Assembly (NCBI GenBank): GCA_963839285.1
Contig: CAWIUN010000009.1
Span: 21,535 to 85,534 of the forward strand
From: DASSSQ01 sp963839285
GTDB lineage: Bacteria > Actinomycetota > Thermoleophilia > Gaiellales > Gaiellaceae
Length of the DNA stretch: 64,000 nt
Direction: 5' to 3'
Made by a program: the position numbers and the translations under genes. This document shows positions 42,447 to 50,472 of this stretch, piece by piece. The stretch's first letter is position 1. Every line of letters begins with the position of its first letter. Below the pieces are notes generated by a model. That model saw only the letters and a list, made by a program, of their open reading frames with translations, was not told where the DNA came from and searched no databases.

Positions 42447-43150
42447 GGAGGGCCTCCCGGAAGCTCGAGCGGAGCTCGAGCGGCAGCGCGGCCGGGTTCG
42501 CCGACTCGGCCGGGCCCGAAGCAGCCGAAGCAGCCGCGGTGGTAGGACGGGCAGAGGGCGTCGCAGCCGGCGCGCGTGATCGGGCCGAGGCAGGGGATCC
42601 CCTGCACGAGCAGGCACGGCGTCCCGCGGAGCTTGCACTCGACGCAGACGGCGTAGGACGGGATCCGCGGCCGCCGGCCGGCGAGGAAGGCGGTCAGGAC
42701 CTCGAGCAGCTGCGCCTTCGAGATCGGGCAGCCGGGGAGCTCGAAGTCGACCCGCACGTGCTCCGAGACCGGCGTCGAGGTCGCGAGCGAGGAGAGGTAC
42801 TCGGGATGGGGGTAGACCGAGGCGGCCAGCTCGTCGGCGTCGACGGCGTTCCGCAGCGCCTGGATCCCGCCCGCGGTCGCGCAGGCGCCGATCGAGACCA
42901 GCACCTTCGAGACCTCGCGCACCTGCTTGATCCGCTCGACGTCGTGCGGCGTCGCGACCGAGCCCTCGACCAGCGTCACGTCGTAGGGGCCCTCGATCTC
43001 GCGGCTCGTCGCCTCGAGGAAGTAGGCGATCTCGACCTCGCCCGCGATCGCGAGCAGCTCGTCCTCGCAGTCGAGCAGCGACAGCTGGCAGCCGTCGCAG
43101 GAGGAGAACTTCCAGACCGACAGCTTCGGCTTGACGGCGACGACGCTCAC
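42439..43150 (-). CDS. [NiFe] hydrogenase small (delta) subunit (frameshifted near the end)
   Basis: Electron-transfer subunit with up to three [4Fe-4S] clusters. GTG 43150 begins SVVAVKPKLSVWKFSSCDGCQLSLLD (proximal-cluster C18, C21). Others are VSIGACATAGGIQ, FELPGCPISKAQLL, YAVCVECKLRGTPCLL, GIPCLGPITRAGCDALCPSYHRGCFGCFG (in parts). An extra C near 42510 shifts the frame; corrected, the protein ends AALPLELRSSFREALHA with TGA at 42439-42441. The start overlaps the diaphorase stop (GTGA). About 237 residues, as in sulfhydrogenase delta subunits. Confidence 0.92.
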
Positions 43151-43996
43151 AGCTCCCGCACCCCCAGGAGCGCCTCGACCTCGTCCCAGCGGTAGACCGG
43201 GCCGTCGCGGCAGATCAGCTCGGGGCCGAGCTGGCAGTGGCCGCAGAGGCCGACGCCGCAGCGCATGTTCCGCTCGAGCGAGACGTGGACGTCGCTCGGG
43301 GCGAGGCCCTGGTCGATCAGCGCCTCGGCGCTGAAGCGCATCATCAGCTCCGGGCCCGCAGACGAACGCGGTCGTCCGCTCCGGGTCGAAGGGCGCGCGC
43401 GGCACGAGCGTGGTCACGAGCCCGACGCGGCCCTCCCACTCGCTCGGCGCGGCGTCGACGGTGACGAGCACGTTCAGGTCGGGGCGGCCGCGCCAGCGCT
43501 CGAGCTCGTTGCGGAAGACGACGTCGGCGGGCGTGCGGGCGCCGACGAGGAGCGACACGTGCTCGTAGTCGTCGCGGTGCGAGAGCACGTGGTAGAGGAT
43601 CGGGCGAACCGGCGGCAGCCCGACGCCGCCGGCGACGATCACGATCTCGCGGCCGGCGGCCTGCTCGATCGGCCAGCCGTGCCCGAACGGGCCGCGGACG
43701 CCGACCGTGTCGCCCGGCCGGAGCGCGCAGAGCGCCTCGGTGACGGCGCCGACCGCGCGGATCGTCTGCACGAGCGGGCGCCGGCGGGCGACGTCGCCGC
43801 TGACCGAGATCGGCACCTCGCCGATCCCGAAGGCGTAGAGCATCGTGAACTGCCCCGGCCGGATCTCGAGCTCGGGGCCGTCGAGCTCGAGCGTCCAGGT
43901 GTCCTCGGTCTCGCGCCGGCGGCGGAGCAGCGTGTAGGGCCGCGGCAGCATCGAGGCCTCGACGGCGGCGTGGTCGGGTCTAGTCGAGACGGCCAT
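43147..43996 (-). CDS. Hydrogenase FAD/NAD(P)-binding (gamma, diaphorase) subunit (frameshifted)
   Basis: Ferredoxin-NADP reductase-like subunit linking the hydrogenase to NAD(P)H. FAD domain: LELDGPELEIRPGQFTMLYAFGIGEVPISVSGD (in parts); GPFGHGWPIEQAAGREIVIVAGGVGLPPVRPIL (in parts) is the NAD-binding GGxG region; TTAFVCGPG the FNR cap motif. A shift near 43355 joins to MMRFSAEALIDQGLAPSDVHVSLERNMRCGVGLCGHC (in parts), whose Cys residues bind a [2Fe-2S] cluster as in dihydroorotate dehydrogenase PyrK. It overlaps the cNMP-domain gene by 17 bp and the small subunit by 4. Confidence 0.9.
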
Positions 43997-44441
43997 AGAG
44001 GTCGAGGAGTCGGAGGCGGGTCGCCTGCAGGCGGACGGCGAGCAGCTCGGAGAAGCGCTTCAGCAGCGCGTAGCCGAGCTCGGGGTCGCGGTCGCACTTG
44101 CCCCGCAGGCAGGCGCCGTCGAAGGCGAGCGCCCGGACCTGGTCGAGCGCGAGACCGTCGAAGTGGCAGCGGTAGGGCGGGATCAGCCACGACCAGCCGA
44201 CGAGCTCGCCGGGCTCGATCGTCTCGATCCGGACGCCGCCGCGGCCGGGCACCCAGATCTCGGTCACGACCTGTCCGGCGCGGACGAGGTAGAAGGTGTC
44301 GGCGGGCTCGCCCTCGCGGAAGAGCTGCTCGCCCGGGGCGAAGCGGACGTTCTTGGCGCAGCCCGCGATCACCTCGAGGTGCTCGGGCAGCATGCCGGCG
44401 AACGCCTCGGTATCAGGCAGCAGCGTCTCAAGCGTTTGCAC
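43980..44441 (-). CDS. Cyclic nucleotide-binding-fold protein in the hydrogenase operon
   Basis: A 153-residue Crp/Fnr-type sensor domain without a DNA-binding helix-turn-helix. FAGMLPEHLEVIAGCAKNVRFAPGEQLFREGEPADTFYLVRAGQV (in parts) is the beta-roll start, and IEPGELVGWSWLIPPYRCHFDGLALDQVRALAFDG (in parts) the part that would hold the phosphate cassette (GELVGWSW replaces GELALL..RAA, with no matching Arg). Real cNMP binding is therefore doubtful. GTG 44441 overlaps the FeS subunit end by 14 bp. It is probably a regulatory or structural subunit of the hydrogenase. Confidence 0.85.
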   Translation of the reverse strand: MQTLETLLPDTEAFAGMLPEHLEVIAGCAKNVRFAPGEQLFREGEPADTFYLVRAGQVVTEIWVPGRGGVRIETIEPGELVGWSWLIPPYRCHFDGLALDQVRALAFDGACLRGKCDRDPELGYALLKRFSELLAVRLQATRLRLLDLYGRLD

Positions 44442-45546
44442 CGATGACCTCCTTGGTCTCCGAGAAGGCGCGGGCCTCCTCGCGCAGGTCGATCCCGGCC
44501 GGGCACCAGGTGATGCAGCGGCCGCAGCCGACGCAGCCGCCGACGTCGAACTGGTCCTGCCAGGTCGCCAGCTTGTGCGTCAGCCACTGCCGGTAGCGGG
44601 AGCGCGGCGTCAGCCGGGTGCCGCCGCCGTGCATCTCGCTGTAGGCGACGGAGAAGCAGGTGTCCCAGACGCGGACGCGCTCGGCGCCGCCGTCCAGGTC
44701 GGTCACGTCCTCGACGGACGTGCAGAAGCAGGTGGGGCAGGCGAGCGTGCAGTTGCCGCAGGCGAGGCAGCGTTCGGCGAGGTCGGCCCAGCGCGGGTCC
44801 TCGAGCCGCGAGAGCAGCCCGGCGCGGGCCTCCGCCGGGTCGAACGCGGGCTCGATCGCGGCCTCGGCGCGGGCGAGCACGGCGCGGGCGGCCGCGTGGT
44901 CGGAGTCGGTGGCGCGCGGCGCCTCGAGCTCGTCGAGCAGCTCGGCGCCGGCGGTGCTGCCCGCCTCGGCGAGGAAGCGGTGGCCGCCGACGAGGATCTC
45001 CGTCAGGACGACGTCGTAGCCGGCGGAGGCGCGCGGGCCGGTCTTCGTCGTCGTGCAGAAGCAGGTCGAGGCGGGCTCGCCGCAGTTGACGGCGACGACG
45101 AAGAGGGCGGCGCGGCGGGCGGCGTAGTCGCGGTCGGCGTAGCGGCCGCCGAGGAAGACGCGGTCCTGCACCGAGATCGCCGCCAGCTCGCAGGGGCGGA
45201 CGCCGACGAGCGCCGTCGGCGTCTCGTCGGGAGGCTCCGGCTCGACCTCGAGGTCGGCGCCGGTGCGGAAGAGGGGCAGCCGCGGCGGCAGCAGGTCGCG
45301 CTTCCAGGACTGGGGGCCGACCGCGTAGCCGAAGCGCGCCTCGTCGCGCCGGGCCTTCAGCCGGTAGCCGCCGGGCTCCTGGACGTCGGTGACGCCCACC
45401 GGCAGGTCGAAGGCGGACTCGAGCTCGTCGTAGACGATCGCGCCGTCGCGGACGCGCGGCCCGCGGACGCGGTAGCCGCGCTCGTGCAGGGCCGCGACGA
45501 GGGCGTCGAGGCCGTCGAGGTCGAGCACACGCGAGGGGCCGGTCAC
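44428..45546 (-). CDS. Hydrogenase iron-sulfur (beta, HydB-like) subunit
   Basis: A 372-residue ferredoxin-like subunit that carries electrons between the diaphorase and small subunit. GTG 45546 is preceded by GGAGG about 8 bp upstream. Central part: GVRPCELAAISVQDRVFLGG and VAVNCGEPASTCFCTTTKTGP. Two C-terminal [4Fe-4S] sets: CLACGNCTLACPTCFC and GCVGCGRCITWCPAGID (the first with an extra Cys pair). This is the beta subunit of sulfhydrogenase-type group 3b enzymes. It heads the operon that runs to the nickel permease at 39723. Intact. Confidence 0.92.
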   Translation of the reverse strand: MTGPSRVLDLDGLDALVAALHERGYRVRGPRVRDGAIVYDELESAFDLPVGVTDVQEPGGYRLKARRDEARFGYAVGPQSWKRDLLPPRLPLFRTGADLEVEPEPPDETPTALVGVRPCELAAISVQDRVFLGGRYADRDYAARRAALFVVAVNCGEPASTCFCTTTKTGPRASAGYDVVLTEILVGGHRFLAEAGSTAGAELLDELEAPRATDSDHAAARAVLARAEAAIEPAFDPAEARAGLLSRLEDPRWADLAERCLACGNCTLACPTCFCTSVEDVTDLDGGAERVRVWDTCFSVAYSEMHGGGTRLTPRSRYRQWLTHKLATWQDQFDVGGCVGCGRCITWCPAGIDLREEARAFSETKEVIGANA

Positions 45547-45579
45547 GCCACCAGCCTCCGCGGAGGCCGGGCCCTGCGC

Positions 45580-45597
45580 ATCGGTGCGCCGACCGAT
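45580..45597. promoter_or_regulatory. Inverted repeat between divergent hydrogenase and hyp operons
   Basis: ATCGGT-GCGCCG-ACCGAT: perfect 6 bp arms with a 6 bp centre, located 34 bp upstream of the FeS-subunit start and 81 bp upstream of hypC. Its position in the only divergent gap (45547-45677) of the locus makes a shared operator plausible. No matching regulator gene is adjacent. The rest of the gap shows no convincing promoter. Confidence 0.35.
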
Positions 45598-45677
45598 CGC
45601 CCCGTACGGCATTTCCCGCAGAGCCCCGGTGCGGCGCCCCGATGGCGCGGCGCGGCGCCTCGGCCACGCTTCGCGGC

Positions 45678-45893
45678 ATGTGCCTCGGCATCCCGGCGCA
45701 GATCGTCGAGCCGCCCAGCGGGGGCCTCGCGCGCGCCGACGTCGGCGGCGTCCGGCGCGAGATCTCGACCGTGCTCGTCGAGGGGCCGCTCGAGCCGGGC
45801 GACTGGGTGCTGATCCACGTCGGCTTCGCGCTCAACCGGATCGACGAGGAGCAGGCGCGGGCGACGCTGGCGCTGCTGGACGAGCTCGCATGA
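45678..45893 (+). CDS. hypC: Hydrogenase maturation chaperone HypC
   Basis: A 71-residue HypC that carries the Fe(CN)2CO unit with HypD and docks on the large-subunit precursor. The essential N-terminus MCLGIPAQIVE (Cys2) fixes the start at ATG 45678 rather than further upstream. EISTVLVEGPLEPGDWVLIHVGFALNRIDEEQA (in parts) is the OB-fold core. TGA overlaps the hypD ATG by 4 bp. First gene of hypCDE, divergent from the structural operon. Intact. Confidence 0.95.
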   Translation: MCLGIPAQIVEPPSGGLARADVGGVRREISTVLVEGPLEPGDWVLIHVGFALNRIDEEQARATLALLDELA

Positions 45894-46994
45894 GGTACGT
45901 GGACGAGTTCCGCGACCCGGCCCTGGCGCGGAAGCTGCTGCGCCGGATCGCGGCGCTGGCGCGGCCGGCGGCGCTGATGGAGGTCTGCGGCGGCCACACG
46001 CACGCGATCTACAAGCACGGCCTGCCCGAGCTGCTGCCGCCCGAGGTCGAGCTCGTGCACGGGCCCGGCTGCCCCGTCTGCGTCGTCCCGCCGGGCCGGA
46101 TCGAGGACGCGATCGCGCTCTCGCTGCAGCCGGGGATCGTGCTCGCGACCTTCGGCGACATGCTCCGGGTGCCGGGCCGGCGCCGCTCGCTGCTCGACGC
46201 GCGCGCCGCCGGCGCCGACGTCCGCACGGTCTACTCGCCGCTCGACGCGCTCGCGATCGCCCGCCGCGAGCCGGAGCGCGAGGTCGTCTTCCTGGCGATC
46301 GGCTTCGAGACGACCGCGCCCTCGACCGCGGTGACGCTGCGGCAGGCGCGCGCCGAGGGCGTCGCCAACTTCCGCGTCCTCTGCAACCACGTCCGGATCG
46401 CGCCGCCGCTCGAGGCGATCCTCGACGCCCCCGGCGTCCGGCTCGACGGGCTGATCGGGCCCGGGCACGTCTCGACGGTGGTCGGCTCGGACACCTACGG
46501 CTTCGTCGCCGAGCGCCACGGCCTGCCCGTCGTCGTCGCGGGCTTCGAGCCGCTCGACCTGCTGCAGGCGATCGCGATGCTGCTGCAGCAGCTCGCCGAG
46601 GGCCGCTGCGAGGTCGAGAACCAGTACACGCGCGCCGTCGAGCCCGCCGGCAACGCCGCTCGCGCTCGCCGCGCTCGACGAGGTCTTCGAGCTGCGCGAG
46701 AGCTTCGAGTGGCGCGGGCTCGGCGAGATCCCGGAGAGCGGCTTCCGGCTGCGCGAGGAGTACGCCGCCTTCGACGCGGAGCGGCTCTACGAGCTGCCGA
46801 ACGAGCGGGTCGCCGACCCGAAGGCCTGCCGCTGCGGCGACGTCCTGCGCGGGCTCGCGAAGCCGCCCGAGTGCGGCGTCTTCGGCACCGCCTGCACGCC
46901 GGAGCGGCCGCTCGGCACCTGCATGGTCTCGGCCGAGGGCGCCTGCGCCGCCTACTACGCCTACGGGAGGGGCCGTGCACTCGCCCGCGCCTAG
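45890..46994 (+). CDS. hypD: Hydrogenase maturation protein HypD (frameshifted)
   Basis: Iron-sulfur scaffold where the Fe(CN)2CO group is built. ATG 45890: MEVCGGHTHAIYKHGLPELLP, HGPGCPVCVVPPGRI (catalytic Cys pair), LATFGDMLRVPG, AIGFETTAPSTAVTL, GFVAERHGLPVVVAGFEPLDLLQAI (in parts). A shift near 46660 leads to the C-terminal [4Fe-4S] part: PKACRCGDVLRGLAKPPECGVFGTACTPERPLGTCMVSAEGAC (in parts). The stop at 46994 overlaps hypE by 20 bp. About 368 residues, normal. Confidence 0.93.
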
Positions 46995-48006
46995 GCTGCG
47001 CGAGGAGCGGATCACGCTCGCCCACGGCGCCGGCGGCTCGGCGACGCAGAGGCTCGTCGAGGGGCTCTTCCTGCCGGCGCTCGAGAACCCGCTGCTCGCG
47101 CGGCTCGACGACGCGGCGCTCCTGAACGCGGGCGGCGTCCGGCTGGCGCTGACGACCGACTCCTACGTCGTCAAGCCGCGGCGGTTCCCCGGCGGCGACA
47201 TCGGCGAGCTCGCGGTCAACGGCACCGTCAACGACCTGGCCGTCTCGGGCGCGCGGCCGCTCGCGCTGACGGCGGGCTTCGTGCTCGAGGAGGGGCTCGA
47301 GCTGGACGAGCTGCGCGTGCTCGCGGACTCGATGGGCCGCGCGGCGGAACGGGCGGGCGTCGCGATCGCCGCCGGCGACACGAAGGTGGTCGAGCGCGGC
47401 ACCGGCGACGGCCTCTACGTCACGACCGCGGGCATCGGGCTCGTCGACCCGCGCGCCGACCTCGGCGCCGCGCGCGCCCGGCCCGGCGACGCGGTGCTCG
47501 TCTCGGGCACGCTCGCCGACCACGGGATCGCCGTCCTGATCGCCCGCGGCCGGCTCGCGCTCGAGGCCGAGATCGAGAGCGACACGGCGCCGCTCTGGGA
47601 GCTCGTCGAGGGCCTGCTGCCGCTCGAGGACGACCTGCGCTTCCTGCGCGACCCGACCCGCGGCGGGCTCGCGACGACGCTGAACGAGCTGGCGCGCGGC
47701 GCCGGGTACGGCCTCCTGCTCGAGGAGACGGCGCTGCCCGTCCGCCCCGAGGTCGCCGCCGCCTGCGAGATCCTCGGCATCGACCCGCTCACCGTCGCCA
47801 ACGAGGGCAAGCTCGTCGCGGTCGTCGCCCCGGAGGCGGCGGGGGCCGCGCTCGCCGCGCTGCAGCGCCATCCGCTCGGCCGCGACGCGGCCGTGATCGG
47901 CGAGATCGCCGCGGAGCGCGACGGGCTCGTGCTGCTGGAGACGCCGTTCGGCGGCCGGCGGGTCGTCGACACGCTGGTCGGCGACCCGCTGCCGCGCATC
48001 TGCTGA
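46975..48006 (+). CDS. hypE: Hydrogenase maturation protein HypE
   Basis: A 343-residue PurM-like enzyme that dehydrates the HypF-made thiocarbamate to thiocyanate for the iron cyanide ligands. LAHGAGGSATQRLVEGLFLP is the N-terminus; LTTDSYVVKPRRFPGGDIGELAVNGTVNDLAVSGARP (in parts) forms the ATP site; LRDPTRGGLATTLNELA and the conserved C-terminal PRIC (Cys343) are diagnostic and separate it from SelD and PurM. GTG 46975. HypF and HypB are not in the window and are needed elsewhere for a working hydrogenase. Intact. Confidence 0.95.
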   Translation: MHSPAPRLREERITLAHGAGGSATQRLVEGLFLPALENPLLARLDDAALLNAGGVRLALTTDSYVVKPRRFPGGDIGELAVNGTVNDLAVSGARPLALTAGFVLEEGLELDELRVLADSMGRAAERAGVAIAAGDTKVVERGTGDGLYVTTAGIGLVDPRADLGAARARPGDAVLVSGTLADHGIAVLIARGRLALEAEIESDTAPLWELVEGLLPLEDDLRFLRDPTRGGLATTLNELARGAGYGLLLEETALPVRPEVAAACEILGIDPLTVANEGKLVAVVAPEAAGAALAALQRHPLGRDAAVIGEIAAERDGLVLLETPFGGRRVVDTLVGDPLPRIC

Positions 48007-48024
48007 TTCCGGTCAGGCGACGGC

Positions 48025-48560
48025 CTAGCCCGGCGGTCCCGCTCCTCGGCCTGCTCGCGCGGGGTCGCCTCGACCGCGATCTCCTCGTTGACGGCCTCGG
48101 TCGCGAACGAGCCGGCGACGCCGAGACCGAGCCCGAGCAGGGCCCAGCGCAGGCCGCGCCGCTCCCTGCCGCGCGCGGCGTCGAGCGAGAGCCGCCCCGG
48201 CCCCTCGTCGGCGAGCGCGAACAGCATCGCCAGCAGCGCCGCGGGGTACTCGTAGCCGCCCTCGGTCACCCAGGGCCCGTTGCTCGCGTGCACGCGCCGG
48301 ATCGCGGTCGTCAGCACCCCCGAGAGCAGCGCGGTCGCGACCGGGGTCGCCAGGCCGGCCGCCAGCAGCAGCCCGCCTCCCGCCTCGGCCGTGCCCGCGG
48401 CGATCGCGTTCCGGCGGCCGGGCCTGATCCCGACCGACTCGAAGAACTCGCCGGTGCCCTCGGGCCCGTGCCCGCCGAACCAGCCGAAGAGCTTCTGCGT
48501 GCCGTGGCCGACGAAGCCGAGGCCGACGGCGACGCGCATCAGCATGCGTCCGAGTCCCAT
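48025..48560 (-). CDS. DoxX-family membrane protein
   Basis: Four-helix DoxX-type protein. AAAGGAG 5 bp upstream decides for ATG 48560 over GTG 48566. GLGRMLMRVAVGLGFVGHGTQKLFGWFGGHGPEGTGEFFESVGI (in parts) is the signature (HGTQKLFG). TAEAGGGLLLAAGLATPVATALL follows, then YEYPAALLAMLFALADEGPG. After the last helix the frame runs on antisense; a one-base shift would end it at the TAG at 48025-48027 after EQAEERDRRA. It is convergent with hypE, with 18 bp between. Function unknown, often linked to redox or quinone systems. Confidence 0.85.
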
Positions 48561-48639
48561 CTCCACTCCTTTCGCTCGCGTCCTCGCTCCCGTTCCCGCC
48601 CGGCCCGTCCGCTAACGCGGGCGGGATAGAGTCCGCGGC

Positions 48640-49434
48640 GTGCCCGACCCGTACGCGGCCTTCGACACGCTCGAGCTCGACCGGCCCGCGGCGGGCGTGC
48701 TCCGGATCACGCTGCGGACGCCCGGGCGCCTGAACGCGGTCGGCGCGGAGATGCACGGGCAGCTGGCCGGGATCTGGAAGGCGGTCGACGCCGACGACGA
48801 GACGCGCGCGGTGATCGTCCGCGGCGCCGACGGGGCCTTCAGCGCCGGCGGCGACCTCGACCTCGTGCTCGGGATCGCGAACGACTTCGAGACCCGCGTC
48901 CGCGTGCTCAAGGAGGCGCGCGACCTCGTCTACAACGTCGTCGACTGCTCGAAGCCGATCGTCTCGGCGATCACCGGGCCGGCGGTCGGAGCGGGCCTCG
49001 CGGTCGGCCTGCTCGCGGACATCTCGATCGCGACGCCGCAGGCGCGGATCGTCGACGGGCACACGCGGCTCGGCGTCGCCGCGGGCGACCACGCGGCGAT
49101 CGTCTGGCCGCTGCTCTGCGGGCTCGCGAAGGCGAAGTACCACCTGCTCCTCTGCGAGCCGCTGACCGGCGAGGAGGCCGAGCGGATCGGGCTCGTCTCG
49201 CTCTGCGTCCCCGAGGACGAGCTCGAGCAGCGGGCGCTCGAGATCGCGCGGCGCCTGGCCGCGGCCTCGCAGCCGGCGATCCGGCACACGAAGCTGGCGC
49301 TGAACAACTGGCTCCGCGCCGCCGGGCCCGCCTTCGACGCGTCGCTGGCGCTCGAGTTCCTCGACCTGACCGGCCCCGACGTCCACGAGGGCGTCGCCGC
49401 GATCCGGGAGAAGCGGCCGCCGCAGTTCGACTAG
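48640..49434 (+). CDS. Enoyl-CoA hydratase/isomerase family protein
   Basis: A 264-residue crotonase from GTG 48640. RITLRTPGRLNAVGAEMHGQL, GADGAFSAGGDLDLVL (first oxyanion-hole strand), KPIVSAITGPAVGAGLAVGLLADISIAT (in parts; second) and RLGVAAGDHAAIVWPLLCGLAKAKYHLLL (in parts). In place of the Glu pair of true hydratases it has AAGDHAA, so reaction type is uncertain; isomerase or hydrolase are possible. The C-terminus ends AAIREKRPPQFD. It overlaps by 4 bp (CTAG) the opposite small gene. Together with the paa genes it may serve acyl-CoA breakdown. Confidence 0.85.
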   Translation: MPDPYAAFDTLELDRPAAGVLRITLRTPGRLNAVGAEMHGQLAGIWKAVDADDETRAVIVRGADGAFSAGGDLDLVLGIANDFETRVRVLKEARDLVYNVVDCSKPIVSAITGPAVGAGLAVGLLADISIATPQARIVDGHTRLGVAAGDHAAIVWPLLCGLAKAKYHLLLCEPLTGEEAERIGLVSLCVPEDELEQRALEIARRLAAASQPAIRHTKLALNNWLRAAGPAFDASLALEFLDLTGPDVHEGVAAIREKRPPQFD

Positions 49435-49712
49435 TCGAGCTCGACGAACTCGACCACGGGCTGCGGGAAGCCGCGCTTGTAGGCGTCCTTGCCGGTCGCC
49501 AGGAACTCCTCGCTGGAGACGGCGGCCTTGAAGGCGTCGCGGTCGGGGAACTCCCACTCGGCGACGTAGGCGTGCCGCGGCTCGCCGACGGGCGCACCGA
49601 AGACGCGGCCGTGCCGGAAGGTGCTGCCCGGGACGGCGCGGCAGAGCTCGGCGTGCTCGGCGTACTGCCTCTCGTCCGGCTCCTGCTCGTAGAGGACGGC
49701 GACACGGATCAT
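49431..49712 (-). CDS. EthD-like dimeric alpha/beta-barrel protein
   Basis: A 93-residue protein from ATG 49712 with AAAGGAAG about 6 bp upstream. IRVAVLYEQEPDERQYAEHAELCRAVPG, YVAEWEFPDRDAFKAAVSSEEFLATGKDA (in parts) and the ending VVEFVELD follow the ferredoxin-like barrel pattern of the EthD family (strand, helix, WEFPD strand, helix, strand). Members occur beside degradation pathways as accessory or small-enzyme proteins. The stop overlaps that of the enoyl-CoA hydratase by 4 bp. No catalytic residue can be proposed. Confidence 0.75.
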   Translation of the reverse strand: MIRVAVLYEQEPDERQYAEHAELCRAVPGSTFRHGRVFGAPVGEPRHAYVAEWEFPDRDAFKAAVSSEEFLATGKDAYKRGFPQPVVEFVELD

Positions 49713-49794
49713 GCGGCTTCCTTTCCTGGGAGAGAGCGCAGCGTATCCCTCGGCCCGGAGGCGTGTCCGCCGCGGCGGCCCGTAGGCTGCGCCG

Positions 49795-50235
49795 ATGAGC
49801 GGCGTCGCGATCCTGCTCGCCCTGCTGGCGGGCCTCGCCGGGTCGGTGCAGGCCGCCGTCATGGGCCGGTTCGGCGAGCGCGTCGGCGTCTTCGAGGCGC
49901 TCGCGTTCGCGTCGCTCGTGCAGGCGGTGCTGACGGCCGCGCTCCTGCTCGGCGTCCGCCAGAGCCTCTCCGGCTACGCGGCCGCGGCGCGCCAGCCCGC
50001 CTGGCTCTGGGCCGGCGGCGCGATGGGCGCCTTCATCGTCCTGACGGTCACGGTCGCGACCCCGCGGATCGGCACGGCGGCGACGATCGGCCTCCTGATC
50101 GCCGGCCAGCTGGCGATGGGCGTCGCGATCGACCGCTTCGGCCTCTTCGGCTTCTCGCAGATCGACATCTCCTGGCCGCGGGCGCTCGGGGTCGTCCTGC
50201 TCGGCGTCGGCGCCGCCCTCTCGCTGCACCGCTAG
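49795..50235 (+). CDS. DMT-type small membrane transporter (DUF606/YdcZ-like)
   Basis: A 146-residue protein with five hydrophobic segments from ATG 49795: VAILLALLAGLAGSVQAAVMGRFGE (in parts), FASLVQAVLTAALLLGV, PAWLWAGGAMGAFIVLTVTVATPRIGTAATIGLLIAGQLAMG (in parts) and ALGVVLLGVGAALSLHR. The pattern GxxxxxQxxxMG and PRIG.A is that of the DUF606/YdcZ branch of the drug/metabolite transporter superfamily, which act as dimers. Substrate unknown. The stop TAG lies at the first base of an inverted repeat (50235-50400). Confidence 0.8.
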   Translation: MSGVAILLALLAGLAGSVQAAVMGRFGERVGVFEALAFASLVQAVLTAALLLGVRQSLSGYAAAARQPAWLWAGGAMGAFIVLTVTVATPRIGTAATIGLLIAGQLAMGVAIDRFGLFGFSQIDISWPRALGVVLLGVGAALSLHR

Positions 50236-50400
50236 AGGCTTGCTGCACATCGGACGTCCCCAGCGGGGCCGTTCCAGGCCGAGCCAGGGCGTGCCGGCGT
50301 CCGTGGCGCATGCTGGTTGCACGTGTGAGGACGCCGGTCCGGCCTGGCGCCGCGCCTGGGGCGGTACGTCCGCGGCCGCGGACGATGCGCAGCAAGCCTC
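50235..50400. repeat. 166 bp segment bounded by imperfect 18 bp inverted repeats
   Basis: GAGGCTTGCTGCACATCG at 50235-50252 is mirrored at 50383-50400, with 17 of 18 positions matching (A/G difference). Weaker matching continues inward (GACGT...CCC, CCAGGCCG). The segment fills most of the 237 bp between the DMT and MFS genes and contains no credible reading frame. No flanking target duplication is visible. It could be a MITE-like relic or a large leader structure of the MFS gene. Confidence 0.5.
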
Positions 50401-50472
50401 CGGGTGGCCTGGACGGGGAATGCGTTTCGCGGCACACTCGTTGTCGGCAGCACCACCACCGCAGGAGGAACG

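Noticed and set aside
43980..44441. Crp/Fnr transcription regulator of the hydrogenase operon
   Set aside because: The protein ends after the sensor fold; there is no helix-turn-helix.
46975..48006. Selenophosphate synthetase SelD as support for selenoprotein synthesis
   Set aside because: The C-terminal PRIC motif, lack of a SelD N-terminal Cys/Sec loop and position after hypCD identify HypE.
50235..50400. Insertion sequence
   Set aside because: Only 166 bp, no transposase frame and no target-site duplication; at most a MITE-like relic.
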